Notes: a model not told the origin generated them from the sequence alone. A stretch of 42,276 bases of DNA from Belliella alkalica (GCF_022549785.1 NZ_JAKZGO010000028.1:1-42276); one strand, 5' to 3'. Counted from the stretch's first letter, positions 7,156-17,649 are shown. Program-made: numbers and translations.

Positions 7156-9929
7156 CGGATAATTTGGATTGTTCCTTTTAATTTTTGCTCTTGAAGAGCA
7201 GGGTCAAAAGCATCAAACCTTACTACGGCACTGTAGAAATATGTCCCCGCTGGCAGCTCTTTTCCATTTTTATCTTTTCCATCCCATCTGATGTAGATAT
7301 CAGATTCATTAGCCGTAAAGCTATTGTAGCTAAATACCTCGACGCCCCATCTATTTACGATGAATATTTCTACACCTTCTACAAATCTTGGACATTTTGG
7401 AAATGGATTGTCAAAAGCCATAAACGTCTCGTTAACACCATCTCCATTTGGAGTAAAGGCATTTGGCAACTCGTAGTAAGGACAATTGTCCACACATACA
7501 ATGTTACTAGGATCACTTTCATTTCCAGATCGATCCACTGCAGTTATATAATAACAGCCTTTGTAATCAGGAAGATTTGTGATTCTTCCTGTGGTGTTCA
7601 AAGCAGAATATGTCTCTATCAAAGTAAAAACTCCTTCCTCACCTTCGGGACTGAAATATAATCTGTAGCTGCTTAATTCATTGTCACAATCTCCAGAAAA
7701 GTCAGGTTCCCAACTTAGGTCATGCTCAAACAAATTAGTCCCACAAGGCTTGTCTGATAGATAAGTCGAGCATTCCGGACCCTCAAAAGTTAAGACTGGT
7801 GGGCAAGGCAAACTATTGTCATCTGGACGTGCACAAGTGATTTGGCTTTTGTTATCTAAAGGATAAATCAAATTATCAACATTATAGGAGCCCTTTGTAA
7901 TTACGTAATAGCAATATTCAATCTCTTTCTGAAGAGGGACCCCATTATGACTTCCATCATCAAAATACGTGAATCCATTTGACGTGACATCCACTTCAGC
8001 TATCAAGGTAAAATTCTCTGAGTCTTGGGAATTAGGGTCTGTTCTATTTCTGTAAACCTCATGTCTGAATTCACCTACGGAGTTATTCCAAGGAACATTA
8101 AATGTCCAGTTCAATTCTATTGCTTCATTGATGATTACCGGATCTAATCTAACAGATGAAGCAATGCTTGAGCTATCAATTGTAGTATTACCTTCCCTGA
8201 GTATTACTTTATAGTTGTAAACAAGGTTTTCTGTATTTAACCCTATATCAGTAAATAGAGTGTCTGTAGTAGTGGTAATTGAAGTACGGTTTTGATTTCC
8301 TGTGAAACCTTCTGATCTGATTAGTTCATAAGTAAAAGGTCCCGGGAATTGTTCAGAATCTATGTCATAAGGAGGAGTCCATTTGATAAAGATCTCACCG
8401 TTTTCATCATCAGTCTCTTCCACACTTACGTTTGTAATCAACGGTACGTCAACATCAATTGTAACACAGATTTCTTCGGATACAATGCTCTCACCCAATC
8501 TTGGAGAAGGAAATGCAGCTACTAACCTATAACAATATGTGTTTCCTGGTGATAGACCTTCCTCTTGATTGTTATCCAAGAAATTAAAGGTAGACATATC
8601 TGTCGTTCCAATCAATTCAAAGCCAGCACGAATGCCCGTCTCACAAGAATCAGGTTCATATGGATCACTATTCAATCTTCTCCAGATTTGCATAGTCTCT
8701 GCTGAGTTACCACATGAATACGGATCCCAACTTAATTGTACTGTTCTACCAGGAAGTTGTTCAATTTCATCTATGACCGGAGGAGGTGCAATTACCCTTA
8801 TGTTCCAAGTTTTAATATCCACTAAAGCAGGGCCTGAGCTTGGTTGATCCGTAATTCGAACTCTTACTTGATATGGATTTTCTTGAACATGACTACATAC
8901 AGTCTGCCAATTGAAATTGACAATACCTGGGCTTGGTTGGAATTCAGATTCAGGATTGTAGCTGGCTTTAGATGTCAAAATCTCAAATGGTCCACCAAAT
9001 AATTCGATTTTGATTTGATCACCATCAGGATCACTTCCTTGTATGATTTCTTCAATATTTGTCCCTGCTACTACACAAAGATCCTCTGGTAGGACTAGTT
9101 CTGGTCTTCGGTTATTTGTGTTTTCGATTATGATTTGCATGTCCCTGACTACATACCCAATCAATCTAAACTGTCCATCTATTTTTCTATATTCTTCAAT
9201 TCTAAATGCAACATTGAACTGACCTGCTAATCCGGGCGCGTCCCAAATCAAATCGCCTGTAATCGGATCAAGTGTTAAGAATGGGGGTGTCCCTCCATCT
9301 TCTCTATTGAAACTGAATTCTGAACTAGCTGGGCTTCTGTAGTTATTTACTGTTCTTTGAAAATCTTGTTTTGGGATATCCATGCTGTATGCCAAACTAT
9401 CTCCATCGGGATCATAGGCACCTGGGTTGTGGATATATCGGATATTTACACCACCATTATCGACAGGAGGGATTGTTAGTACAGGTGAATTGTTTACCCC
9501 CAAAAATGGATCAATCCTAATCATAGTTTCCACATAAAATGGCGTATCTACTGAATTATCCATATTTAGGGTGTTGTCATTACGGTTAAATTCCTTAAAC
9601 CTAATGGTGTATTGACCAGGTCCCTGATAAGTATGAGTAACCACAAAGGTGTTTTTTTCAATTTGGTTTCCCAAAGGCTCAACCAAAACAATATCACTCT
9701 CAGTATTCAGAGACACTTCTCTGCCATCTCCAAAGTTTATTGTCCCAGGTCCAAATACCACATTAGACCTGGTGTCGGTATAACCTACTACAGTTATTCT
9801 GTATGTAAGAGTTTGGGTGGAAACTCGCTCTGCAATTATTTCTCCTGCCCGAATATGTGTTGCAGATGCTTGGTGGATATTTGCAAGCAAAAGAGTTATG
9901 GCAAATAAAAGTAAATATCTGATTTTCAT
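7152..9929 (-). CDS. Large T9SS-exported protein with gliding-motility/CHU_C (type B) sorting domain
   Basis: This protein of about 925 residues starts at the ATG MKIRYLLLFAITLLLANI; a TTG six codons upstream is less likely. It has a signal peptide ending near the Ala/Ser-rich ANIHQASA stretch. The middle contains repeated beta-sandwich domains: a PKD/cadherin-like part with NSPVLTIPP and DPDGDSLAY and DPITGDLIWDAP units, then fibronectin III-like repeats (LNWTFNVPW, WEPDFSGDC). The last 95 residues are a type B C-terminal sorting domain with LPNAFTPNGDGVNETF, NRWGVEVF, WDGKDKNGKELPAGTYFY and a final LKGTIQIIR. Such proteins cross the outer membrane by the type IX system and are surface-bound or secreted. 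Its ligand is unknown. It is the first gene of a probable three-gene operon. Confidence 0.88.
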   Translation of the reverse strand: MKIRYLLLFAITLLLANIHQASATHIRAGEIIAERVSTQTLTYRITVVGYTDTRSNVVFGPGTINFGDGREVSLNTESDIVLVEPLGNQIEKNTFVVTHTYQGPGQYTIRFKEFNRNDNTLNMDNSVDTPFYVETMIRIDPFLGVNNSPVLTIPPVDNGGVNIRYIHNPGAYDPDGDSLAYSMDIPKQDFQRTVNNYRSPASSEFSFNREDGGTPPFLTLDPITGDLIWDAPGLAGQFNVAFRIEEYRKIDGQFRLIGYVVRDMQIIIENTNNRRPELVLPEDLCVVAGTNIEEIIQGSDPDGDQIKIELFGGPFEILTSKASYNPESEFQPSPGIVNFNWQTVCSHVQENPYQVRVRITDQPSSGPALVDIKTWNIRVIAPPPVIDEIEQLPGRTVQLSWDPYSCGNSAETMQIWRRLNSDPYEPDSCETGIRAGFELIGTTDMSTFNFLDNNQEEGLSPGNTYCYRLVAAFPSPRLGESIVSEEICVTIDVDVPLITNVSVEETDDENGEIFIKWTPPYDIDSEQFPGPFTYELIRSEGFTGNQNRTSITTTTDTLFTDIGLNTENLVYNYKVILREGNTTIDSSSIASSVRLDPVIINEAIELNWTFNVPWNNSVGEFRHEVYRNRTDPNSQDSENFTLIAEVDVTSNGFTYFDDGSHNGVPLQKEIEYCYYVITKGSYNVDNLIYPLDNKSQITCARPDDNSLPCPPVLTFEGPECSTYLSDKPCGTNLFEHDLSWEPDFSGDCDNELSSYRLYFSPEGEEGVFTLIETYSALNTTGRITNLPDYKGCYYITAVDRSGNESDPSNIVCVDNCPYYELPNAFTPNGDGVNETFMAFDNPFPKCPRFVEGVEIFIVNRWGVEVFSYNSFTANESDIYIRWDGKDKNGKELPAGTYFYSAVVRFDAFDPALQEQKLKGTIQIIR

Positions 9930-10112
9930 GAATGTCTGACTTAACAATTACAAGATATACGAAAATAACTAAAGGAAGTAGAAATTATTATCATTTATTC
10001 AAACAATAAAATTAATCACTTGGTTAGATTTATGTCAAAACAAGGGGTTTCTGTGATGATTTAAGAGTTATTTAGAACGTTTTAAAATAAGTTTAAACGG
10101 TTGCGCTTTGAT

Positions 10113-10142
10113 TGTTTACTAAGCTTTCCGAATGTAAATTTG
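10113..10142 (+). promoter_or_regulatory. Putative Bacteroidota promoter for sdhCAB
   Basis: TAAATTTG at 10135-10142 matches the TAnnTTTG -7 box of Bacteroidota sigma factors. A TTG (10113-10115) lies 19 bases upstream, where the -33 element is expected. Transcription would begin around 10149, leaving a leader of about 40 nt before sdhC. Confidence 0.5.
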
Positions 10143-10187
10143 ACCCCAAAGTATAATCTGTAAACATTCTACATTTAATCAAAAAAT

Positions 10188-10868
10188 ATGAGTTGGGTAT
10201 CTAAGACCTTAAATAGCACGCTGGGCCGAAAAGTATTGATGGCTCTTACTGGATTATTTCTAATTTTATTCTTGGTAGTACATTTAGCAGGTAATCTTCA
10301 GTTGTTGATCCCAGACGGTGGTGAAGCATTTAATAAATATGCAGCTACTATGGCCAACAATCCTTTCATCAAAGTTGTATCAATTGGGAACTTTGCTTTC
10401 ATTTTGTTACACGTTATTTATTCAATCATATTGTCACGACATAATAAAAAGTCAAGACCTGTTGGTTATTCAATTACAAAAGCATCCTCAAACAGTACTT
10501 GGGCTTCAAGAAACATGGGGATTTTGGGTACTTTGCTTTTAATTTTCATCCTTGTTCACTTAAAAGGTTTCTACTATGAAGTGAAGTTTGGTTCAATACC
10601 AATGACTTCCTATGAAGGTGTTGAATTCAAGGATGTATTTGCAATAGTATCAGCTGCTTATAGTAATGTTCTCTATGTTGCATTTTATGTTTTGAGTATG
10701 GGGTTCTTGGCATTCCATTTATCCCATGGGTTTGCAAGTGCATTTCAGACTTTGGGGTTGAATCATGTGAAATATTCTCCGCTTATAAGAAAAGTCGGAT
10801 TAGTATTTTCGATTTTGATACCCGCTTTGTTTGCGTTGATACCCTTGGTGATGTTTTTTCAAAACTAG
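10188..10868 (+). CDS. sdhC: Succinate dehydrogenase cytochrome b subunit, b558 family
   Basis: This is the membrane anchor of complex II. The 226-residue protein has about five hydrophobic segments (roughly 15-35, 63-80, 110-127, 155-178 and 200-223). Histidines in helices, such as VVHLAGNLQ, LLHVIYS and LSHGFASAFQ, are suited to bind di-heme b, as in the b558 (type B) family of Bacteroidota and epsilon-proteobacteria. It is the first gene of the C-A-B operon, 49 bp before the sdhA start. Confidence 0.93.
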   Translation: MSWVSKTLNSTLGRKVLMALTGLFLILFLVVHLAGNLQLLIPDGGEAFNKYAATMANNPFIKVVSIGNFAFILLHVIYSIILSRHNKKSRPVGYSITKASSNSTWASRNMGILGTLLLIFILVHLKGFYYEVKFGSIPMTSYEGVEFKDVFAIVSAAYSNVLYVAFYVLSMGFLAFHLSHGFASAFQTLGLNHVKYSPLIRKVGLVFSILIPALFALIPLVMFFQN

Positions 10869-10917
10869 TAGCCAAATAAATTGTTAATTGATTAATGAAA
10901 TTAAAATCAACAAATCG

Positions 10918-12852
10918 ATGATACTTGATTCTAAAATACCTGAAGGGCCATTAGCGGAAAAATGGACCAACCATAAATTCAATGTAAAGCTTGTAAATCC
11001 AGCTAACAAAAGGAAATATGATGTGATTGTAGTTGGAACTGGCCTTGCTGGAGCTTCTGCTGCCGCATCTTTAGCAGAACTAGGTTACAATGTAAAAGCA
11101 TTTTGCTTTCAAGATAGTCCAAGAAGAGCGCACTCAATTGCTGCTCAGGGAGGAATAAATGCAGCTAAAAATTATCAAAATGACGGTGATTCAGTTTACC
11201 GATTGTTTTACGATACGATAAAAGGAGGTGATTACAGAGCAAGAGAGGGAAATGTATATCGTCTAGCTCAAGTTTCTGTCAACATTATTGACCAATGTGT
11301 AGCTCAAGGTGTTCCCTTTGCTAGAGAATATGGAGGGCTTTTGGCCAATAGATCTTTTGGGGGAGCTCAAGTTTCCAGAACATTCTATGCTAAAGGACAA
11401 ACTGGTCAGCAATTACTGTTAGGTGCATATTCTGCTCTGAGTAGGCAAGTTGCAAATGGCAAAGTGAAGCTTTACCCTAGAACTGAGATGATGGATGTTG
11501 TCATGGTAGATGGGAAAGCTAGAGGCATAGTAACTAGAAACCTTATCACTGGAGCTATAGAATCTCATAGTGCGCATGCAGTATTACTTTGTACTGGAGG
11601 ATATGGAAATGTATTTTTCCTTTCTACAAATGCAATGGGTTCTAACGTAACTGCAGCATGGAGAGCTCACAAAAAAGGAGCGTACTTTGCAAACCCTTCT
11701 TTTACGCAAATTCACCCAACTTGTATTCCTGTCTCTGGAGACCATCAGTCTAAGCTTACCTTGATGTCTGAATCGTTAAGAAACGACGGTAGAGTTTGGG
11801 TGCCAGCAACAGTTGAGACAGCTGAGAAATTAAGAAAAGGCTTAATCAAAGTGAATGATATCAAGGAAGAGGATAGAGATTATTATTTAGAAAGAAAATA
11901 TCCTTCTTTTGGTAACTTAGTCCCTAGGGATGTAGCCTCTAGAAATGCAAAATATGTTTGTGATGAAGGGAGAGGTGTGAATGAAACGGGAGAAGCTGTT
12001 TTCTTGGATTTCAGAGATGCGATCAAACGAGATGGTGAAGCCACCATCAAAGCAAAATATGGGAACTTGTTTGATATGTATCAGCAAATCACCGGCGATA
12101 ACCCATATCAAGTTCCAATGATGATCTATCCAGCGGTTCATTACACAATGGGCGGTCTTTGGGTAGATTATAATTTGATGACTACGATACCGGGATTATA
12201 TGCATTGGGCGAGGCTAATTTCTCTGACCACGGAGCAAATAGACTTGGCGCATCAGCATTGATGCAAGGATTGGCAGACGGATACTTTGTAGCACCATAT
12301 ACTATTGGAGATTATTTGGCTCAAAACCCAAATGATAGAATTTCTACAGATCATCCTGAATTTCAAAAGGCAGAAAAAGAGGTTAGCGATAGGTTACAAA
12401 AGCTGCTAAGCATCAAAGGTGATAAAACAGTTGATTACTACCATAAGAAATTAGGAAAGATCATGTGGGATTATTGTGGTATGGCTAGGACCGCAGAGGG
12501 ACTCACTAAAGCCAAGGCAATGATCAAAGAATTGAAGAAAGAATTTTGGACCAATGTGAATGTTCTTGGTGCAAATGAAGAACTAAACCAATCTTTGGAA
12601 AAGGCAAATAGAGTAGCGGATTTCATAGAGTTGGGAGAGTTGATGGTAGATGACGCATTGAGTAGAAATGAATCTTGTGGAGGTCACTTCCGTGAGGAGT
12701 ATCAGACTCCTGAAGGTGAAGCTCTAAGAGATGATGAAAACTTCGCTTTTGTTTCTGCATGGAAGTACTTGGGTGAAGGGCTTGAGGAAGAATTGAACAA
12801 AGAGCCTCTTGTGTTCGAAAATGTGAAGTTGACCCAAAGAAGTTACAAGTAA
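10918..12852 (+). CDS. sdhA: Succinate dehydrogenase flavoprotein subunit
   Basis: This flavoprotein oxidises succinate to fumarate. The dinucleotide-binding [18 protein letters not shown] appears near residue 40, and the FAD-attachment neighbourhood [11 protein letters not shown] near 75. Substrate-site landmarks include [19 protein letters not shown] and [11 protein letters not shown], and the C-terminus has [15 protein letters not shown] at 10918 ([11 protein letters not shown]) gives 644 residues; a TTG at 10888 is rejected as a start. Length fits the Bacteroidota long form. sdhB follows after 29 bp. Confidence 0.95.
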   Translation: MILDSKIPEGPLAEKWTNHKFNVKLVNPANKRKYDVIVVGTGLAGASAAASLAELGYNVKAFCFQDSPRRAHSIAAQGGINAAKNYQNDGDSVYRLFYDTIKGGDYRAREGNVYRLAQVSVNIIDQCVAQGVPFAREYGGLLANRSFGGAQVSRTFYAKGQTGQQLLLGAYSALSRQVANGKVKLYPRTEMMDVVMVDGKARGIVTRNLITGAIESHSAHAVLLCTGGYGNVFFLSTNAMGSNVTAAWRAHKKGAYFANPSFTQIHPTCIPVSGDHQSKLTLMSESLRNDGRVWVPATVETAEKLRKGLIKVNDIKEEDRDYYLERKYPSFGNLVPRDVASRNAKYVCDEGRGVNETGEAVFLDFRDAIKRDGEATIKAKYGNLFDMYQQITGDNPYQVPMMIYPAVHYTMGGLWVDYNLMTTIPGLYALGEANFSDHGANRLGASALMQGLADGYFVAPYTIGDYLAQNPNDRISTDHPEFQKAEKEVSDRLQKLLSIKGDKTVDYYHKKLGKIMWDYCGMARTAEGLTKAKAMIKELKKEFWTNVNVLGANEELNQSLEKANRVADFIELGELMVDDALSRNESCGGHFREEYQTPEGEALRDDENFAFVSAWKYLGEGLEEELNKEPLVFENVKLTQRSYK

Positions 12853-12881
12853 TTTAACAAAGTATTAAACTCATCAGAGCT

Positions 12882-13631
12882 ATGAATTTAACCTTAAAAA
12901 TCTGGAGACAGAAAAACAACACCGACAAAGGTGGATTTAAAGAATATAAAATTACCGATATTTCTGAAGATATGTCATTTTTGGAGATGTTGGATGTATT
13001 AAATGAGCAACTCTCTACCAAAGGTGAAGATCCAGTTCATTTTGACCATGATTGTAGAGAGGGTATCTGTGGAATGTGTTCCCTTTATATCAACGGGAAT
13101 CCTCATGGTCCTCAGCAGACGACTACTTGTCAACTGCATATGAGATCATTCAAGGATGGTGACACTATTAGCATAGAGCCATGGAGAGCAAAAGCTTTTC
13201 CAGTATTGAAGGATTTGGTAGTAGATAGATCTTCTTTTGATAGAATTATCCAAGCAGGTGGCTATGTGTCTGTGAATACAGGTGGCGTCCCTGATGCCAA
13301 TGAAATTCCAATCCCTAAGTCAATTGCTGATTTGGCTATGGATGCAGCACAGTGTATTGGCTGTGGTGCATGTGTAGCAGCATGTAAGAATGCTTCAGCT
13401 ATGCTATTCACTTCTGCTAAGATTTCCCAGTTGGCTCTGTTGCCACAAGGTCAGGTGGAAAGAAAAATCAGAGCTGAAAACATGGTTGCTCAAATGGACG
13501 CAGAAGGTTTTGGAGCATGTACAAATACAGGAGCTTGTGAAGCAGAATGTCCTAAAGGAATAAGTATTACTAATATTGCAAGAATGAACAGAGAGTATTT
13601 CTCTGCAGTATTGAGTAGCGATACAGTTTAA
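12882..13631 (+). CDS. sdhB: Succinate dehydrogenase iron-sulfur subunit
   Basis: This subunit passes electrons from the flavin to the membrane hemes. The [2Fe-2S] cysteines are C58, C63, C66 (CREGICGMC) and C83 (TTTCQLH). The C-terminal half has [13 protein letters not shown] and [14 protein letters not shown] for the [4Fe-4S] and [3Fe-4S] clusters. At 249 residues it is complete. It is the last gene of the operon, with a terminator about 105 bp downstream. Confidence 0.95.
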   Translation: MNLTLKIWRQKNNTDKGGFKEYKITDISEDMSFLEMLDVLNEQLSTKGEDPVHFDHDCREGICGMCSLYINGNPHGPQQTTTCQLHMRSFKDGDTISIEPWRAKAFPVLKDLVVDRSSFDRIIQAGGYVSVNTGGVPDANEIPIPKSIADLAMDAAQCIGCGACVAACKNASAMLFTSAKISQLALLPQGQVERKIRAENMVAQMDAEGFGACTNTGACEAECPKGISITNIARMNREYFSAVLSSDTV

Positions 13632-13737
13632 CATAGTAGGTATTTGAACATGAGTGACTAGGATGTTTAGGATAGATTCATTTTTGGTATCCTTAACATT
13701 CATCTGTGTACCATTTACAAACTATAGAAAAATTAGG

Positions 13738-13762
13738 AAGCCGGTTTTGCCGGCTTTTTTTT
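13738..13762 (+). terminator. Terminator of the sdh operon
   Basis: The compact hairpin aagccgg-tttt-gccggctt is followed by eight T's, just after sdhB. Confidence 0.9.
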
Positions 13763-13830
13763 ATGTTTTTATAATTATCTGAATCTAAATTTTCAATATA
13801 TTGGTATTGTTTAAATTAGATGAATTCTAT

Positions 13831-13862
13831 CTTTTAGACTAAATCAATTATCTGTATCTTTG
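13831..13862 (+). promoter_or_regulatory. Putative promoter for the symporter operon
   Basis: TATCTTTG at 13855-13862 matches the TAnnTTTG -7 box, and a weak TTTT (13832) sits about 20 bases upstream. It lies 49 bases before the symporter ATG, in a spacer with a terminator at its left end. Confidence 0.45.
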
Positions 13863-13910
13863 AAAATTACCATTATTTAAAAATTTGTTAATTTAAAAGA
13901 AAGGGGATAG

Positions 13911-15335
13911 ATGCATTACATTGACCTAGGCATTTTTGTCGGGTACATGTTGATAATGCTTGGAGTAGGATACTACTTCATGCAGAAGAATAAAAATCAA
14001 GATGATTATTATGTTGGTGGAAGAGATATCGGTAGTTGGCATATAGGACTTTCTGTAGTAGCGACAGATGTTGGAGGAGGGTTCTCGGTTGGATTAGGCG
14101 GTTTGGGTTTTGTCATGGGGCTTTCTGGTAGTTGGATGCTATTTACTGGATTGTTAGGAGCATGGTTGGCAGCAGTTTTTTTGATTCCTAGAGTTAAACA
14201 AGATCCAGCTTTTGCAAATTTTTATACATTTCCCCAGATTTTTAAGCACCTTTTTGATAGGAAAGTAGGGATAGTGGCAGCAGTTATCTGTTTGGTAGGT
14301 TATTTGGGATTTACCTCTTCGCAGCTTTTGGCTGGTGCAAAGTTAGCATCAGGAACATTCGAGGAGTTGGATATTAATCAAGCTTTGTGGATTATGGGAG
14401 CGATTGCTGTTATCTATACAGTTTTGGGAGGTTTGAAGGCTGTAATTTACACTGATACAGTTCAGTGGATTATTTTGATGCTAGGTTTTATTTTTATTGG
14501 ATTACCGATAGCATATTTTCATGTAGGTGGATGGGAAGTGATTCGACAGACTTTGCCAGATGAGTTTTTTACTTTGACTAATCTAAGGTGGCAAGACTTT
14601 GCCAATTGGGGGATTACAATTTTGCCAATTTGGTTTATAGGGATGACATTGTATCAAAGGATCTTTGCAAGTAGAGATGTGGCATCTGCAAAGAAGGCAT
14701 GGTTCATTGCGGGGTTATTTGAATGGCCGATCATGGCATTTATGGGGGTTTCCCTTGGGTTGTTATCCAGAGTTGCTTTTGAACAGGATTTGTTGATTTT
14801 TGATTTGGAGACTTTGGATCCTGAAATGGGGCTACCGATTTTATTACGGACTATATTGCCTTCAGGGCTTTTGGGATTGATGATGGCAGCCTATTTTTCT
14901 GCTGTATTATCTACAGCGGACTCTTGTTTGATGGCAGCGTCGGGTAATTTGAGTACTGATATTTTTGGAAAGTGGCTCAACAAAAAAAGTGAGAAAGTAC
15001 AAATAAGATATTCGCAACTGTTCACACTTGGTCTTGGTGCGGTAGCCCTTTTTGTTGCACTTCAAATGACAAATGTGCTGGAACTAATGCTTTATTCCTA
15101 CGCCTTTATGGTTTCTGGACTCTTGATTCCAGTATTGTTTGGCTTGTTTACAAAGAAAAAGGATCCTGATGCTGCATTAGCAGCCATGATTGTCGGGGGA
15201 AGTGTAACAGGTGGTCTTGGACTAGCTAATGTGAACCTTCCTATGGAGTTAGACCCAAATTTTTTCGGGGTTTTTGCCTCTTTAGCAACATTTTTGCTAG
15301 TGTATAAGTATAAAAAAATGAAAAAATCGAAATAA
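13911..15335 (+). CDS. Sodium:solute symporter (SSS family)
   Basis: This 474-residue polytopic inner-membrane protein has about 13 hydrophobic segments. SSS features: an N-terminal helix, then DDYYVGGRDIGSWHIGLSVVA leading into the unwound first core helix (TDVGGGFSVGLGG), and the conserved FSAVLSTADSCLMAASGN segment near residue 340 that contributes to the sodium site. Members couple sodium entry to uptake of amino acids, sugars or carboxylates. The substrate is not readable, but co-transcription with an amino acid racemase-like enzyme favours an amino acid or derivative. The GNAT gene follows after 11 bp. Confidence 0.88.
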   Translation: MHYIDLGIFVGYMLIMLGVGYYFMQKNKNQDDYYVGGRDIGSWHIGLSVVATDVGGGFSVGLGGLGFVMGLSGSWMLFTGLLGAWLAAVFLIPRVKQDPAFANFYTFPQIFKHLFDRKVGIVAAVICLVGYLGFTSSQLLAGAKLASGTFEELDINQALWIMGAIAVIYTVLGGLKAVIYTDTVQWIILMLGFIFIGLPIAYFHVGGWEVIRQTLPDEFFTLTNLRWQDFANWGITILPIWFIGMTLYQRIFASRDVASAKKAWFIAGLFEWPIMAFMGVSLGLLSRVAFEQDLLIFDLETLDPEMGLPILLRTILPSGLLGLMMAAYFSAVLSTADSCLMAASGNLSTDIFGKWLNKKSEKVQIRYSQLFTLGLGAVALFVALQMTNVLELMLYSYAFMVSGLLIPVLFGLFTKKKDPDAALAAMIVGGSVTGGLGLANVNLPMELDPNFFGVFASLATFLLVYKYKKMKKSK

Positions 15336-15346
15336 AATTATAAATA

Positions 15347-15787
15347 ATGGTAAGTATAGAAACACTTTCAGCAATAGACAATGCGACTTATTTACAAAAA
15401 AAGGAAATTGCAGACTTCTTATTCACGCATTTAGAACAATATGGAGATCCGCATGCAGATATTATGAAATGTCTTGATTATGCATTGGATCAAGCTGTCG
15501 ATAAAGGTGGTTTTACTGTCATGGCTAGAGAAGATGGCAAAATCGTAGGAGCAGTCATTATGAATAGAACTGGGATGTCAGGTTATATTCCCGAGAATAT
15601 CTTGGTCTATATAGCTGTAGATGCGGCTCAGCGTGGAAAGGGGGTAGGTAAGAAACTTATGAAAACTGCAATTGACATGTCCAATGGGAACATTGCACTA
15701 CATGTCGAACCAGATAACCCTGCCCGAAAATTATACGAAAGTCTTGGGTTTACCAACAAGTATCTCGAGATGAGATTAACGAAATAA
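15347..15787 (+). CDS. GNAT family N-acetyltransferase
   Basis: This 146-residue protein has the acetyl-CoA-binding motif A of the GNAT fold (YIAVDAAQRGKGVGKKLM, about 92-109) and the C-terminal PARKLYESLGF segment typical of small-molecule acetyltransferases. It sits between a symporter and a PLP racemase-like gene with 11-bp gaps on both sides, so it probably acetylates the transported amino acid or a product of it. That substrate assignment is inference. Confidence 0.82.
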   Translation: MVSIETLSAIDNATYLQKKEIADFLFTHLEQYGDPHADIMKCLDYALDQAVDKGGFTVMAREDGKIVGAVIMNRTGMSGYIPENILVYIAVDAAQRGKGVGKKLMKTAIDMSNGNIALHVEPDNPARKLYESLGFTNKYLEMRLTK

Positions 15788-15798
15788 AAAAAAAAACA

Positions 15799-16872
15799 AT
15801 GGCATTTTTAAATTTACATAGAGAAAAATTAAAGCAAAACTTCGATTATCTCAAAAACTTATTTGAGGAAAACGAGATTTCGTGGGGTGTTGTGTCTAAG
15901 CTTTTCTGTGGAAATAGAGCTTATTTGAAAGAACTGATTAATCTTGGAGTAAGAGAAATACATGACTCAAGAATTAGTAATCTTGCAAAAGTAAAAGAGA
16001 TCAATCCTGAAATCCAGACTGTATATATCAAGCCAGCTTCAAAAAGAAACATTGAGAAAATGGTGAAGTATGCAGATGTCAGTCTCAACAGTGAGTTGAC
16101 CACGATTAGGTGGATTAGCGAAGAGGCCGTAAAGCAAGACAGAAAGCACAAGATCATCATAATGGTAGAAACTGGAGATCTTCGTGAAGGAGTGATGGGT
16201 GATCATCTGATTGATTTTTATGCAAAAATCTTCGAATTGCCAAACATCCAAATAGTGGGTTTGGGAACAAACCTTAATTGTCTGAATGGTGTAATGCCTT
16301 CTGCGGACAAGCTGATTCAGCTTTCACTGTACAAACAGATAATCGAACTCAAGTTCAATATTGAGATTCCATGGGTTTCTGCAGGCACCTCAGTTACTAT
16401 TCCCTTGATGCTTCATCAGCAGTTGCCCAAAGGTGTGAATCATTTTCGAATCGGGGAAACGCTATATTTTGGTGTTGATTTGTTTGAAGAAAAAATCATA
16501 GATGGGATGAATGGTGACGTATTCGAACTTTATGCAGAGATCATTGAAATGCAGGAGAAACCTTTACTTCCATCTGGGGCCTTGGCAGCAAATCCCCAAG
16601 GTGAGGTAATTGAAATAGATGAATCACTATATGGCAAGTCTTCTTTCAGGGCTATTTTGGATATAGGTCTCTTGGATGTAGATCCTAAATATTTGATTCC
16701 AGAAGATGGTGAATTTGAGATCTTAGGGGCTAGTTCTGATATGCTTATTTTGAACTTAGGGCTCAATCCAAAAGGCTATAAAGTTGGAGATCTAGTGAAA
16801 TTTAATTTGAAATATATGGGTGCATTGGGTATAATGAACTCAAGTTATGTAGATAAAAAAGTAAGTGGTTGA
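15799..16872 (+). CDS. Alanine/ornithine racemase-like PLP-dependent enzyme
   Basis: This 357-residue protein has a fold type III (alanine racemase N-terminal) barrel. The PLP lysine is expected at K34 in WGVVSKLFCGN, where classical alanine racemase has VVKADAYGHG. EIHDSRISNL, VETGDLREGV and the glycine-rich SAGTSVTIPL supply the usual cofactor and phosphate contacts. It belongs with the alanine/ornithine racemase subgroup rather than cell-wall Alr. The C-terminal third replaces the usual Alr beta domain. Third gene of the symporter operon, it probably racemises or epimerises the imported substrate. Confidence 0.75.
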   Translation: MAFLNLHREKLKQNFDYLKNLFEENEISWGVVSKLFCGNRAYLKELINLGVREIHDSRISNLAKVKEINPEIQTVYIKPASKRNIEKMVKYADVSLNSELTTIRWISEEAVKQDRKHKIIIMVETGDLREGVMGDHLIDFYAKIFELPNIQIVGLGTNLNCLNGVMPSADKLIQLSLYKQIIELKFNIEIPWVSAGTSVTIPLMLHQQLPKGVNHFRIGETLYFGVDLFEEKIIDGMNGDVFELYAEIIEMQEKPLLPSGALAANPQGEVIEIDESLYGKSSFRAILDIGLLDVDPKYLIPEDGEFEILGASSDMLILNLGLNPKGYKVGDLVKFNLKYMGALGIMNSSYVDKKVSG

Positions 16873-16975
16873 TAAATAGGTGATTTACGGTTTTTTGATT
16901 AATAATTGTTAAAATATCATAATTTTCTGGCATGATCTTAGCCTACAATCAGGTATAAACCAATTATTATTTACT

Positions 16976-17578
16976 ATGAAAAAGTCAATTTTATTATTAG
17001 CTATTGTAGCTTTGTTCTCATTTGATATTCAAGCGCAGAGTGTTCAAAGAAGTGACGCCGCTGGAGGTTTTGGTGTTCGTGGTGGTGTTAACTTTTTCAA
17101 TTTTGGTGGTGAAGACGCCTCAAGTAATGAATACACAAATAGAGCTGGATTCCATGCAGGTGTATACACAAACCTATTTCTAGGTTCAAGACTCGCTATT
17201 GAGCCTGGTGTATATTATTCTGTGAAAGGTACTCAAAATGATGATTTTGCCAATACTAGGGCAATTTTAAATTACATTGATGTGCCTTTGTTGTTAAGAT
17301 TGTATGTGACTGACGGTTTGAATATTTTTGGCGGACCACAAGCCTCTTTTCTGATGTCGTCGAAGTTTGAAGGAGATTTCTTTGGAAGTTCTTTTTCTTA
17401 TGATACTGAAGCAATTACAAAAACAGATTTGGGATTTGTAGTTGGATTAGGTTACAATTTACCTAAAGGTATTAATTTACAGGGAAGCTATGATTTCGGA
17501 ACATCTCCTGTTTTCAAAGATTCCGATGCTGCTATATACAATAGAGGTTTCAAAGTCTCTTTAGGTTATAGTTTCTAA
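16976..17578 (+). CDS. Outer membrane beta-barrel protein (PorT-like domain)
   Basis: This 200-residue protein has a clear signal peptide (MKKSILLLAIVALFSFDIQA, cleaved before QS). The mature part alternates hydrophobic and polar residues in short strands with aromatic ends, for example FGVRGGVNFFNFGG, LAIEPGVYYSVKG and GFVVGLGYNLP, and ends on the aromatic GFKVSLGYSF expected for BAM insertion. This is the small eight-strand PorT-like barrel type common in Bacteroidota. No specific function can be given. It is monocistronic with its own terminator. Confidence 0.85.
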   Translation: MKKSILLLAIVALFSFDIQAQSVQRSDAAGGFGVRGGVNFFNFGGEDASSNEYTNRAGFHAGVYTNLFLGSRLAIEPGVYYSVKGTQNDDFANTRAILNYIDVPLLLRLYVTDGLNIFGGPQASFLMSSKFEGDFFGSSFSYDTEAITKTDLGFVVGLGYNLPKGINLQGSYDFGTSPVFKDSDAAIYNRGFKVSLGYSF

Positions 17579-17598
17579 TCTGAAAAAAAAATGATTGA

Positions 17599-17635
17599 AA
17601 AAAGCTGTCCTTTGGAAATTGGGCAGCTTTTTCTT
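17599..17635. terminator. Terminator after the outer membrane barrel gene
   Basis: The hairpin aaaagctgtcc/gggcagctttt (one G-T pair) has A- and T-rich flanks. It lies between the convergent barrel gene and ruvC and can serve both. Confidence 0.8.
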
Positions 17636-17649
17636 TTTTATAAGTGGAT

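Noticed and set aside
7185-7661. Plus-strand frame of 158 codons
   Set aside because: It is a shadow of the T9SS sorting-domain protein, whose motifs are clear on the minus strand.
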